Part shown: positions 1 through 8,011 of the stretch, piece after piece
Layout: every line of letters begins with the position of its first letter
Position numbering within the stretch: the first letter of the stretch is position 1
Source: an uncultured Alteromonadaceae bacterium
GTDB taxonomy: Bacteria > Pseudomonadota > Gammaproteobacteria > Enterobacterales > Alteromonadaceae
NCBI GenBank assembly: GCA_947503265.1
Contig: CANNDC010000013.1
Location: 43,222-107,221, forward strand
Length of the DNA stretch: 64,000 bases
Reading direction: 5' to 3'
Translations under genes and position numbers: made by a program
The notes under the pieces: model-generated
What the model was told of the DNA's origin: nothing
The model's database searches: none
The model's input: only the letters and a program-made list of their open reading frames with translations

Positions 1-272
1 CCGAGGGACGTATATGCTCCAATTAGCCCGGGTGTAACGACTTTTCCTTTGGCATTTATGACTTCGTAGCCAGAAATAGCGGGTCGCTCAGAAAGCACTG
101 TCTGAATTTTACCGTTGCGGATCAAAACGGTGGCATTTTCCAACGTTCCTTTGTCAGACATGGTGTGCACAGTCGCATCAACAATCGCGATATTCTTCGC
201 TTGTGCATACAAAGACAAAGTGGATGCACCGATTATCAGTATTGATATAGCAAGTGATTTAACGTTTCTCAT
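1..272 (-). CDS. Amidohydrolase-like protein, N-terminal part (cut by window edge)
   Basis: This is the first 90 codons of a leftward gene whose remainder lies outside the window. It opens with a signal peptide (MRNVKSLAISIL... cleaved near AQA) and then the beta-sandwich start of the amidohydrolase superfamily (IVDATVHTM, LIRNGKIQTV, GKVVTPGLIGAY). The ATG overlaps the stop of the upstream amidohydrolase gene by ATGA, so the two are translationally coupled. At the place where the upstream gene has the metal-binding HxH (VHSHLG) this one reads AYTSLG, so both histidines are missing. It may therefore be a non-catalytic or differently working partner. The superfamily call is firm; the substrate is unknown. 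Confidence 0.8.
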   Translation of the reverse strand, partial: MRNVKSLAISILIIGASTLSLYAQAKNIAIVDATVHTMSDKGTLENATVLIRNGKIQTVLSERPAISGYEVINAKGKVVTPGLIGAYTSL

Positions 273-1678
273 TTGCGATCTCCTTCTCCGGGTTGTCCTA
301 ATTCAAAGTCACTAACTGGCCAAGAACTTGGGTCATTTCGGTCAAATGCTAACGCACCATCTATGTACACATGTTCCGCTTGAGAATACGTTGAGAAAGG
401 GTTATCACTCCAAAGCACTAAATCAGCCTGTTTACCTACTTCGATTGAACCTGTTTGCTCGAAAATGCCTAATGATTTAGCCGGATTGGCTGAAACCCAC
501 TGCCACGCATCAGCTTGAGAAATATCGAGCCCTACGCGCTTTCCATCTGCCCAAGCCTTTGCAGCCTCTTGATTAAGACGCTGAATACCTTGATCACTAT
601 CGGAATGAACTATGGCGCAAGCACCAGCAGAATGAACCATAGGTATATTTTCTTGAATTCCATCATAGGCTTCCATTTTGAAACCCCACCAATCTGCCCA
701 CATGGATGAACAAACCTTATTTTCGGCTAAGCGATCTGCGATTTTGTAGGACTCAACCGCATGGTGGAATGATCCGATTTGATAATTAAACTCCTTCATT
801 ACATCGAGCATAGTGCCCATATCATCAGCACGATAGCAATGCATATGTACAATAATCTCGCCATCTAAAACACCACGAAGTGTTTCTAATTTAAGATCCC
901 GTTTAGGAATTTTTGGATCTTTGCCAGCATCGTGTTCTCTGTAATATCTGTCCCATTTCGCTGCGTAGTCTTGAGCATCAGCCCAAGCCTGACGATAGCC
1001 GGCGACATTACCCATTCGCGTGCCAGGTCCTCCTTTCTGCCCGTAAACTCGTTTAGGGTTCTCCCCACACGCCATTTTCATTCCGTATGGTGCACCGGGG
1101 AATTTCATATCCTGTACGGTTCTATTTGGTACGTTTTTAACCGTAACTGCCCGACCGCCTACTAGATTTGCCGATCCAGGTAAGATTTGCATACTGGTAA
1201 CACCGCCAGCCAATGCTCGGCTAAAGCCCGGATCTTGTGGCCATATTGAATGCTCAGCCCAAACTTGTGCGGTGACAGGATTGGTCATTTCGTTGCCATC
1301 AGAATGAGAAGCGGTATCCGGTGTTGCGTATACACCTAAGTGACTATGCACATCAATTATACCCGGAGTCAGCCACTTGCCTTTACCATCGACTTTCACC
1401 GAATTATCAGGCGCTTCTACTGATTCACCTATGGCTTCTATCTTACCGTCCACAAAAAGCACTGCGCCGGATTCTATTTTTCCGCCTACCCCATCTAAAA
1501 TGGTGACATTGGTGATTAAAGTGGGCTCGCTTGCCATAGGAACATACGTGCTAGGGAAAGGTTTTTTATTCAGAGTAACTGGTGGTTCTTTTTCTGGTTT
1601 TGATTCGCTACAGCCAATAAGCAAAGAACCTCCAACGACGGCGATTGCCAGCGTCTTGAGGGATAGTTTTGGGATCAT
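269..1678 (-). CDS. Amidohydrolase family lipoprotein
   Basis: Putative metal-dependent hydrolase of the imidazolonepropionase-like amidohydrolase superfamily. The chosen ATG at 1678 has AGGA five bases upstream and starts a lipoprotein signal ending in LLIGC; an upstream in-frame start would place 33 extra residues before the signal. Visible superfamily marks are TPGIIDVHSHLG with the HxH metal ligands, a later IVHMHC strand, GSFHHAVES, and SDSDQG near the C-terminal half, followed by the usual closing ADLVLWSDNPFS strand. Its stop codon overlaps the start of the next, HxH-less paralogue. Such pairs are common in marine Alteromonadales, but the substrate (cyclic amide, peptide or other) cannot be read from the sequence. 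Confidence 0.85.
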   Translation of the reverse strand: MIPKLSLKTLAIAVVGGSLLIGCSESKPEKEPPVTLNKKPFPSTYVPMASEPTLITNVTILDGVGGKIESGAVLFVDGKIEAIGESVEAPDNSVKVDGKGKWLTPGIIDVHSHLGVYATPDTASHSDGNEMTNPVTAQVWAEHSIWPQDPGFSRALAGGVTSMQILPGSANLVGGRAVTVKNVPNRTVQDMKFPGAPYGMKMACGENPKRVYGQKGGPGTRMGNVAGYRQAWADAQDYAAKWDRYYREHDAGKDPKIPKRDLKLETLRGVLDGEIIVHMHCYRADDMGTMLDVMKEFNYQIGSFHHAVESYKIADRLAENKVCSSMWADWWGFKMEAYDGIQENIPMVHSAGACAIVHSDSDQGIQRLNQEAAKAWADGKRVGLDISQADAWQWVSANPAKSLGIFEQTGSIEVGKQADLVLWSDNPFSTYSQAEHVYIDGALAFDRNDPSSWPVSDFELGQPGEGDRK

Positions 1679-1806
1679 GGTTTCCTGCCAATTTATAATT
1701 ATTTGTGTTTTTTTATTTAGATATCGTAAAGCGGGCGAGTTTGGCACCCACAGATTTATCATAACAGGTAAATACAAGACTGCAATTGAAGACGAATTCT
1801 TGGAAA

Positions 1807-2754
1807 TTATGAGGCGCCGCGCAAGTCTAGAGCCTTGAGAACATTAACAATCTCATCAGAATTCCTAAATGCGCGAATACTCATAAAAAGTTCTTCTGCT
1901 TGGGGATACAGAATTTTTAAATACCCTAACCATTGCTTGATTCGATTAGGAAAGTATCGACCTTTATCACCGAAGATTTCGTAACCCGAATATTCAAGCA
2001 ACAAACCGACAACTTGCTCCCATTCCATCGGCTCATCAACGCCTCTCACCACATTTGCCAAGTTAGGCATCGCCAAAGCACCACGCCCAAGCATAATGTT
2101 TTCACAATTAGACTCAATTTGGCATTGATAAGCTTGTTCTTTCGACCAGATTTCACCATTTGCAATTATCGGGATACTTGTATGCTGTTTTATCTTCGCT
2201 ATTTGCGACCAATATGCAGGAGGTTTGTAGCCATCGACCTTGGTTCGAGCGTGAATAACCAAACTATCTGCGCCAGCTTCTTGAATTGCCAATGCATTTT
2301 CAATCGCCAAGGCGTCATTCTCAAAACCTAATCGCATTTTAGCCGTCAATATTTGCGGCTTGGGCATCGCCTTCCTAACCGTGCTAACAATGTCATACAA
2401 GGTTTGAGGTTCCTTGAGCAACACTGCCCCACCTTTACTCTTATTGACGGTTTTCGCAGGACAACCAAAATTTAAGTCAATACCGTGAGATCCTAACGCC
2501 ATGGCTTGATGTGCATTTTCTGCCAACCAATTCGGCTCCTGCCCCAGCAACTGCACCCTGACAGGAGTGCCAGATGGAGTAACGCACTGATTTTTCAGTT
2601 CTGGGCAAATTCGATAAAAAACTTTGTTGGGTAACAGTTGATTAACGACTCGGACAAACTCAGTTACGCAAAGATCATAGCCTCCAATGCGAGTTAACAT
2701 ATCTCTCATTAGATGGTCGACGACACCCTCCATTGGGGCCAGTATAATTTTCAT
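1807..2754 (-). CDS. dusC: tRNA-dihydrouridine(16) synthase DusC
   Basis: FMN- and NADPH-dependent reduction of uridine 16 in tRNA D-loops, a cytoplasmic housekeeping modification. The 315-residue protein begins with the Dus barrel strand MKIILAPMEGVVDHLMR, carries LNFGCPAKTVNKSKGGA with the catalytic-loop cysteine, and has the FMN-phosphate-binding ANGEIW and IMLGRGAL segments. The TEFVRVVNQLLP start and overall length fit DusC better than DusA or DusB. It is separated by 10 bases from the upstream DUF1289 gene, so the two are likely cotranscribed. Confidence 0.93.
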   Translation of the reverse strand: MKIILAPMEGVVDHLMRDMLTRIGGYDLCVTEFVRVVNQLLPNKVFYRICPELKNQCVTPSGTPVRVQLLGQEPNWLAENAHQAMALGSHGIDLNFGCPAKTVNKSKGGAVLLKEPQTLYDIVSTVRKAMPKPQILTAKMRLGFENDALAIENALAIQEAGADSLVIHARTKVDGYKPPAYWSQIAKIKQHTSIPIIANGEIWSKEQAYQCQIESNCENIMLGRGALAMPNLANVVRGVDEPMEWEQVVGLLLEYSGYEIFGDKGRYFPNRIKQWLGYLKILYPQAEELFMSIRAFRNSDEIVNVLKALDLRGAS

Positions 2755-2764
2755 CAGAAAACTT

Positions 2765-2956
2765 TCACTTATTGAAATTTTGTTGCAAAAGATGTTGCTT
2801 TTGTTTTCGTATTTTCACTTGTTCTAAAATCGCTAACTTTTTGGTGTCCGAAGCACTCCCCCAACATAAGATATCTTCTAAGCTTCGTAGACAGCCTACG
2901 CAAATATCATTTTGGTCTAGACAACAATTACGAATACAAGGGGAATCGATATTCAT
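2765..2956 (-). CDS. DUF1289 family small cysteine-rich protein
   Basis: A 63-residue protein with the conserved cysteines of DUF1289: DSPCIRNCCLD followed by CVGCLRS. The four-cysteine arrangement suggests a metal or iron-sulfur site, though no function is established for the family. It ends 10 bases before dusC in the same direction, a common gammaproteobacterial neighbourhood for this family. The ATG at 2956 is the only reasonable start. Confidence 0.88.
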   Translation of the reverse strand: MNIDSPCIRNCCLDQNDICVGCLRSLEDILCWGSASDTKKLAILEQVKIRKQKQHLLQQNFNK

Positions 2957-3149
2957 AGGTACTTTAGGATTTATTCCTTAAAAATGTGCTAAACATGCAG
3001 TAGCTTCTACACCCATATTGCAGAATGTGCATTTGCAATTGTAAATTTGGACATCTCCATTTTGCCTAAAAGAGATAAGTCGATATCGAAAACCTCTCAA
3101 GTTGCCCAATCAGCAACCTATCTAGGTCAGTTAATTTTAGTGTTTTCTA

Positions 3150-3914
3150 TTATGACAGATCAGAGGGTTTATCATCTAGCCATTTGATTGCATGAGGATC
3201 AAATTTCTTGTTCAAACTCGGCTTGATGATATTGAAATAAGGTGAAATGTCGAAATCTCTCGGCACAAACAAGGTGTGATGTCGCACTCGAAAGAACCCT
3301 TCTAACTTCAAATTAACGCCTGCAGGAAGCGTCACCTTTTCAGGCATTATTGGGTATTTTACAGATTGGAAAGCTTGTGCAATCAAGGTAGAACATATGG
3401 CTTGAGTGGGATCACCACTTCCCAGTTTTAACATGCTGCGCCTCCAACCCACAGGGACAGGTGGAGTTTGGATAAGGTAACGCATGAGATCGATAACATT
3501 TTTTCGATCATATTGATGGCCAATTCTGCTTTTGCCAAAACTCACCATATGATTAATTTCTTCATCAGACAAACCAACTGGACGACAAATACGAGTATGT
3601 TGATTTGCATATTTCTCAAGTGAAATAATTCGCACCCCCTCAATTACGTCAGCTTCTAGAAGCAAAATATTGCTCACTGAGGCATTTTCTTGGTGATTAT
3701 TGTCTTGAATGCATAAGGCAGCATGAGACCAGGTTGATTGGGTGAGATATTTAATGGCTTTGCTGACTCGACTCGCGCCATCAACAAGTAACACATCGCC
3801 TACTATCAAGGTTGCCGCCAAAGCTTCTGCGGTGCAGGTTGCAGGTTGTTGAGCACCTGAACTGGGCTTTTGCAAGTAGGTGGCAATTTTTTTACCTAGC
3901 CATTCAAACAACAT
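3150..3914 (-). CDS. YiiX-like permuted NlpC/P60 (C92) peptidase family protein
   Basis: A 254-residue member of the circularly permuted papain-like family (YaeF/YiiX). The permuted order is visible: the histidine comes first in STWSHAAL (about residue 70), then an acidic ILLEADVIEGV strand, and the nucleophile cysteine later in AICSTLIAQAF. The family is linked to amidase or thioesterase chemistry on lipids or peptidoglycan-like substrates. No convincing signal peptide is seen, so it may be cytoplasmic. It stands alone between the DUF1289/dusC pair and the tRNA operon. The fold call is good; the substrate is not known. Confidence 0.8.
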   Translation of the reverse strand: MLFEWLGKKIATYLQKPSSGAQQPATCTAEALAATLIVGDVLLVDGASRVSKAIKYLTQSTWSHAALCIQDNNHQENASVSNILLLEADVIEGVRIISLEKYANQHTRICRPVGLSDEEINHMVSFGKSRIGHQYDRKNVIDLMRYLIQTPPVPVGWRRSMLKLGSGDPTQAICSTLIAQAFQSVKYPIMPEKVTLPAGVNLKLEGFFRVRHHTLFVPRDFDISPYFNIIKPSLNKKFDPHAIKWLDDKPSDLS

Positions 3915-3973
3915 TCGTATCCTGATAATTTAATAGTGGATACTGTAATCGACATTTAACTTTTTCGCACCCA

Positions 3974-4003
3974 TAAAAAAACCGCACTAATCAGTGCGGT
4001 TTT
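3974..4003 (-). terminator. Rho-independent terminator of the tRNA-Ala-Glu-Glu operon
   Basis: Perfect 11-bp stem AAAACCGCACT/AGTGCGGTTTT (3978-3988 with 3993-4003) and a 4-base loop. Read leftward it ends in a run of U, directly behind the last tRNA-Glu gene. Confidence 0.9.
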
Positions 4004-4023
4004 CAAACTCTATCGAAATAAAG

Positions 4024-4099
4024 TGGCGTCCCCTAGGGGATTCGAACCCCTGTTACCGCCGTGAAAGGGCGGTGTCCTAGGCCTCTAGACGAAGGGGAC
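4024..4099 (-). tRNA. tRNA-Glu (anticodon TTC), copy 1
   Basis: Complete 76-nt cloverleaf including encoded CCA. The acceptor GTCCCCT pairs with AGGGGAC, the T-loop is GGTTCGAATCC, and the anticodon stem CCGCC/GGCGG encloses TTC. It is identical to the copy at 4428-4503 and is the last gene of an Ala-Glu-Glu operon lying just downstream of gltX, whose product charges it. Confidence 0.97.
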
Positions 4100-4140
4100 A
4101 GAAATTTTGCTCATCGAAGCAAGCTTCGATAAATTTCTGT
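4098..4140 (-). other. Hairpin abutting the 5' end of tRNA-Glu copy 1
   Basis: Outer stem ACAGAAATTT/AAATTTCTGT (4098-4107 with 4131-4140) and inner stem TCGAAG/CTTCGA with a CAAG loop. The outer stem includes the first two tRNA nucleotides, so the leader hairpin competes with the acceptor stem. The same architecture with different bases recurs before copy 2. Confidence 0.65.
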
Positions 4141-4350
4141 AAGGCAAGATGAGCCAGCGAATCGCGCGACACTATCTGTCTTACATATCCTTCTATTTTC
4201 AGTTAGGCGAGTCGAGCCTGCGAGAGGAGCGACATTATCCTAACTGTCCTTCTATTTTTTGTAAGGAGAACCGAGCCTGCGAGGTGAGCGACATTATTTA
4301 GCCATCTCAAAACAACAATTTCTAGTTACCTTACATATCCTTCTATTTTT
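4139..4350. repeat. Three imperfect copies of a spacer repeat between tRNA-Glu genes
   Basis: Copies at about 4139-4199, 4202-4260 and 4261-4350 share the frame GTWAGG, then GAGCC, GCGA and GCGAC blocks, and close with TCCTTCTATTTT. The third copy carries an insertion before its closing block. They fill the spacer between the two tRNA-Glu genes and are repeated again beyond copy 2. No coding potential is seen. From 4361 to 4396 a further block containing GGCCTAGGAGCGT and AATCCTTG is shared with 4700-4730. Confidence 0.75.
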
Positions 4351-4427
4351 ACTTTTTACTCACCGGCCTAGGAGCGTGATGAGCAATCCTTGTAATAAGA
4401 AAACAAATCCTATGCTTTCTGTGTAAA

Positions 4428-4503
4428 TGGCGTCCCCTAGGGGATTCGAACCCCTGTTACCGCCGTGAAAGGGCGGTGTCCTAGGCCTCTAGACGAAGGG
4501 GAC
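4428..4503 (-). tRNA. tRNA-Glu (anticodon TTC), copy 2
   Basis: Identical in sequence to the 4024-4099 copy, 76 nt with encoded CCA and TTC anticodon. It lies between tRNA-Ala and the other tRNA-Glu. The identity of the genes and the shared spacer blocks point to a tandem duplication of the gene with about 330-400 bp of surrounding sequence. Confidence 0.97.
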
Positions 4504-4544
4504 TGAAAATCTTCTTTCGGAAGCACGCTTCCGAGATTTTCAGT
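4502..4544 (-). other. Hairpin abutting the 5' end of tRNA-Glu copy 2
   Basis: Outer stem ACTGAAAATCT/AGATTTTCAGT (4502-4512 with 4534-4544) and inner stem CGGAAG/CTTCCG with a CACG loop. It sits exactly where the hairpin of copy 1 sits, and the stem bases differ in a compensatory way. Confidence 0.65.
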
Positions 4545-4636
4545 TAGGCGAGTCGAGCCTGCGAGAGGAGCGACATTATCCTAACTGTCCTTCTATTTTT
4601 TGTAAGGCGAGTCGAGCCTGCGAGAGGAGCGACATT
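4541..4636. repeat. Two more copies of the tRNA spacer repeat
   Basis: 4541-4600 repeats the 4201-4260 block almost base for base (GTTAGGCGAGTCGAGCC... to TCCTTCTATTTT). A second, truncated copy (4601-4636) follows at once. They lie between tRNA-Glu copy 2 and tRNA-Ala in the primary transcript. Confidence 0.75.
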
Positions 4637-4734
4637 ATTAGTCGTAGACTAAAAAGGTTTCGCATTACAAAACGAGAATTTGTCTTTTCTTTATATTTAC
4701 TGGCCTAGGAGCGTAGTAAATAATCCTTGAAATT

Positions 4735-4810
<76 letters not shown>

Positions 4811-4873
4811 GTCGTGCTTATGTCACTAGTTGCTAAGCTTGTCGCTAGCCACCATTCCTTGACAGCGGGGCGC

Positions 4874-4902
4874 ATTCTAGGCATCTGGCCTTTTTATGTC
4901 AA
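4874..4902 (-). promoter_or_regulatory. Sigma70 promoter of the tRNA-Ala-Glu-Glu operon
   Basis: On the minus strand TTGACA (4902-4897) is followed after 17 bases by TAGAAT (4879-4874) and then a GC-rich discriminator GCGCCCC. That discriminator type is usual for stringently controlled stable-RNA promoters. The promoter lies between the end of gltX and tRNA-Ala, so the tRNAs need not depend on gltX transcription. Confidence 0.85.
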
Positions 4903-4910
4903 CGATTTTT

Positions 4911-6320
4911 TTACGAATTTTCCCTGTTTGCTATATAAATAAGCGCTTTGTCGATTCGTTGCGCAACTTGCTGTTGATTTAATAAATTTAGTGTCACATC
5001 TAAAGACGGAGAATTACCTGACCCAGTGACCGCCACACGCAAAGGCATCCCTACTTTCCCCATACCAACGTCTAATTCTTCAGCGGTTGAATTTATTGCT
5101 TCTTGAATAGACTCAGGATCCCATGTAGACAGACCGCTTAGTTTTTCTTTCACTAGTAATAAAGCGTCTTTAGCAACAGGACGTAAATGCTTTTTAGCAG
5201 CTTTAGCATCAAATTCATCATATTCTTGATAGAAATAGACACTAATTTCAGCCAATTCCTTCAAGGTTTTCACCCGGTCAGCTTGAATTTCAATCACGCT
5301 AGCTAACGATGGGCCATTGTTAATATCTATGTCTAACTGATCAAAATGCCATTTTGCATGCTCAGCGACGTCTGAAGAAGGTAGCGACTTGATATAATGT
5401 TGATTCAACCAAATCAACTTATCTGTATTAAAAGCAGATGCTGATTGACCAATTGCATCCAAATCAAACAATTCAATCATTTCGTCTACAGAGAAAATTT
5501 CTTGGTCACCATGAGACCAACCTAGTCTAACCAAATAATTGAGCAGCGCTTGAGGCAAATAACCGTCATCACGATATTGCATTACGCTAACCGCACCATG
5601 ACGTTTTGATAATTTCTTGCCATCATCGCCCAATATCATAGAAACATGGGCATATTCTGGAATGGGAGCGCCCAATGCTTGAAGAATATTTATCTGTCTC
5701 GGTGTGTTATTGATATGGTCTTCACCACGTACGACATGAGTGATACCCATATCCCAGTCATCAACGACAACACAAAAATTATAGGTTGGAGTACCGTCGC
5801 TACGCTGAATAATAAGGTCATCAAGTTCTTGGTTACTAATAACGATATCGCCACGAATATGATCTTTGATGGTAACACTACCCGCTAACGGGTTTTTGAA
5901 ACGAATAGCAAAGGGTTGATCGGCTGGATGATCCGTTCTGTCTCGCCAAGTACCCGGATATCTTGGCTTTTCACCCGCAGCCATTTGTTTTTCACGAATG
6001 GCATCTAACTCTGCTGATGACATAAAACATTTATACGCTTTACCTTCATCAAGTAACTGTTGAATAAGCTCTTTGTATCGATCAAATCGTTTGGTCTGAT
6101 AATACGGGCCTTTGTCATGCGACAAGCCAAGCCAGGCCATCCCTTCTAAAATCGCATCAATTGCCGATTGTGTAGAACGCTCAATGTCTGTGTCTTCGAT
6201 TCTTAAAACAAAATCACCTCCTTTACTTTTAGCATATAACCAAGAGTACAAGGCCGTTCGAGCACCACCTACATGGAGGTAACCGGTTGGGCTGGGAGCG
6301 AATCGAGTTGTAATTGACAT
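4911..6320 (-). CDS. gltX: Glutamate--tRNA ligase
   Basis: Cytoplasmic class I aminoacyl-tRNA synthetase that charges tRNA-Glu. The 469-residue length is standard. The HIGH-type signature is in [15 protein letters not shown] at the N-terminus and the KMSKS-type loop is KKLSKRHG at about residue 240. The gene precedes the tRNA operon containing two tRNA-Glu copies, which has its own promoter. It starts at the ATG at 6320. Confidence 0.97.
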   Translation of the reverse strand: MSITTRFAPSPTGYLHVGGARTALYSWLYAKSKGGDFVLRIEDTDIERSTQSAIDAILEGMAWLGLSHDKGPYYQTKRFDRYKELIQQLLDEGKAYKCFMSSAELDAIREKQMAAGEKPRYPGTWRDRTDHPADQPFAIRFKNPLAGSVTIKDHIRGDIVISNQELDDLIIQRSDGTPTYNFCVVVDDWDMGITHVVRGEDHINNTPRQINILQALGAPIPEYAHVSMILGDDGKKLSKRHGAVSVMQYRDDGYLPQALLNYLVRLGWSHGDQEIFSVDEMIELFDLDAIGQSASAFNTDKLIWLNQHYIKSLPSSDVAEHAKWHFDQLDIDINNGPSLASVIEIQADRVKTLKELAEISVYFYQEYDEFDAKAAKKHLRPVAKDALLLVKEKLSGLSTWDPESIQEAINSTAEELDVGMGKVGMPLRVAVTGSGNSPSLDVTLNLLNQQQVAQRIDKALIYIANRENS

Positions 6321-6458
6321 TGATGTTTTCCTGTAAAATCCTGAGCGCGAAGTTTACCAGTCATATAAGCGGAATCAAAAGCCAAAGCGCTTGAAATACG
6401 AATAAACTGTGTAAAAGGTTAGTTTTTATCCATTCGACCAAATTTTTGTATTTTTCGG

Positions 6459-6486
6459 TTGACAGTCAAAGCCCCATATCTATAAT
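6459..6486 (+). promoter_or_regulatory. Sigma70 promoter of the tRNA-Val genes
   Basis: Consensus TTGACA at 6459-6464, a 16-base spacer, and consensus TATAAT at 6481-6486, followed by a GCGC discriminator. A 7-bp hairpin, ACTTGCC/GGCAAGT (6495-6501 with 6508-6514), follows in the leader. The first tRNA-Val begins about 50 bases past the -10 box. Confidence 0.9.
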
Positions 6487-6536
6487 AGCGCTCCACTTGC
6501 CAAGCACGGCAAGTAAGCAAGAAAGTGTAACAATAT

Positions 6537-6612
6537 GGACGCTTAGCTCAGTTGGGAGAGCATCGCCCTTACAAGGCGAGGGTCACTGGTTCAAGCCCAG
6601 TAGCGTCCACCA
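6537..6612 (+). tRNA. tRNA-Val (anticodon TAC), copy 1
   Basis: 76 nt with encoded CCA; acceptor GGACGCT pairs with AGCGTCC, anticodon loop CTTACAA gives TAC, T-loop GGTTCAAGCC. It is identical to the following copy 39 bases downstream. Confidence 0.97.
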
Positions 6613-6651
6613 TTACTGTAATGTATTGGTACACTGGCAATCTGATTTTTT

Positions 6652-6727
6652 GGACGCTTAGCTCAGTTGGGAGAGCATCGCCCTTACAAGGCGAGGGTCA
6701 CTGGTTCAAGCCCAGTAGCGTCCACCA
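6652..6727 (+). tRNA. tRNA-Val (anticodon TAC), copy 2
   Basis: Exact duplicate of the 6537-6612 gene, cotranscribed with it from the promoter at 6459-6486. Confidence 0.97.
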
Positions 6728-6751
6728 TTTCCCCCACGTTTTTATTTCATT

Positions 6752-6803
6752 GCGAGTGTCACTGGTCAAGTCTTTCAGACCGAGCCAACAGTAGCGGCCA
6801 CCA
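6752..6803 (+). pseudogene. Decayed 3' half of a third tRNA-Val
   Basis: The stretch GCGAGTGTCACTGGTCAAG matches the 3' half of the upstream tRNA-Val genes (GCGAGGGTCACTGGTTCAAG) apart from one substitution and one lost T. After about 18 unrelated bases it resumes with CAGTAGCGGCCACCA against CAGTAGCGTCCACCA. The 5' half and the anticodon arm are missing. It lies just after the two intact copies and before the stop of the convergent oxidoreductase gene. Confidence 0.7.
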
Positions 6804-6817
6804 ACTGCCCCCGCATG

Positions 6818-7819
6818 TTAACTGACTTTTACTAGATATCTTCCTACAACTTGTTTTTTAAAAAAGCGGTCAAGGTATTCGGGAGTTTGTTCCAAACTGA
6901 TTTCTTCACAATAACTATCTAGATTGGTTAATTTCATATCAGTTGCGACTCGTTGCCAAATGGCTTTTTTCTCTTTTAAGGGAATGTAGACTGAATCGAT
7001 ACCTAGTAGCGAGACACCGCGCGTAATGAAGGGCAGAACTGTCATAGAAAACACTGGAGACGAGGCTAGCCCACAAGAAGTGACTGCCCCACCCGATTTG
7101 ACCTGTTTTAATAAATTAGCTAAATAATCACCACCTAGGGTATCGATAGCATTTGCCCAAATTTCCTTACCAGCTGGTTTGTCTTGGACTTTGTTTATGT
7201 CATCTCGATGCAGAACTTCACTCGCTCCTAGTCTACGCAAATAATCACTTTGTTCTGGCTTTCCGGAAAAAGCGACCACCTCGTATCCAAGCTGCTTTAA
7301 TAGTGCAATACTGATGCTCCCTACTCCGCCCGTAGCGCCCGTGACGGCCACTTTACCATCACTCGGCTTCATACCCATTTTCTCGAGCTTTTGAATACAC
7401 AATGCGGCTGTGATACCGCCTGTTCCATATATCATACTTTTTCGTAAACTAAGGTTTTCTGGGCATTCGACCGCCCAATCAGCTGGAATTGCAATTTTCT
7501 GCCCTAGGCCACCAGCGGTATTCATTCCCAAATCGTAGCCGAATACCAAGACTTCCTGTCCATGGGAAAACGTACCAGTTCTATCGCTAACAACCACGCC
7601 AGCGGCGTCTATTCCGGGTGTATGAGGATATTGTTGAGTAATGCGTTTATTGCCATTTGCTGACATAGCATCTTTGAAATTCAAGGAAGAGTATTTGACA
7701 TCAATTATTAGATCGTTATCTGCCAAGTCACTGGTGCTACGCTGGACAATTTGTTTGCTAAACGTTTGATCGTTGTTCTCTTCGACCACTAATGCTTTAA
7801 AAGTAGAGGTAATTGACAT
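6818..7819 (-). CDS. YhdH/AcuI-type quinone oxidoreductase (acrylyl-CoA reductase-like)
   Basis: 333-residue zinc-independent medium-chain dehydrogenase/reductase. It shows the family start YSSLNFKDAMSANG, the HTPGIDAAGVV segment, and the NADPH-binding VTGATGGVGSISIALL motif at about residue 150. The YhdH/AcuI branch reduces acrylyl-CoA to propionyl-CoA in some marine bacteria that degrade DMSP; in others it is a general enone reductase. No DMSP genes are nearby, so the specific substrate is not established. The gene is monocistronic between the tRNA-Val cluster and the lar operon. Confidence 0.85.
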   Translation of the reverse strand: MSITSTFKALVVEENNDQTFSKQIVQRSTSDLADNDLIIDVKYSSLNFKDAMSANGNKRITQQYPHTPGIDAAGVVVSDRTGTFSHGQEVLVFGYDLGMNTAGGLGQKIAIPADWAVECPENLSLRKSMIYGTGGITAALCIQKLEKMGMKPSDGKVAVTGATGGVGSISIALLKQLGYEVVAFSGKPEQSDYLRRLGASEVLHRDDINKVQDKPAGKEIWANAIDTLGGDYLANLLKQVKSGGAVTSCGLASSPVFSMTVLPFITRGVSLLGIDSVYIPLKEKKAIWQRVATDMKLTNLDSYCEEISLEQTPEYLDRFFKKQVVGRYLVKVS

Positions 7820-8011
7820 GATTTCTCCGTTGATAATGACTTTATCTAGCTTTTCTAAAAATGTGTCGACAGTTCAATGGTCCAAAATGACAGATTAAAC
7901 TAAACATGCTTTGAAACAAGGTAGCTGGCTCTAACAACTAAATTGGTTCTAATGGTTCTGATGATTCAATTGGCTCCAATAATTAAATTAGACCTAGGGA
8001 TTCTATGGGCT

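Noticed and set aside
6446..6794. Plus-strand open frames across the tRNA-Val region
   Set aside because: They run through the tRNA genes and their promoter and encode nothing recognisable.
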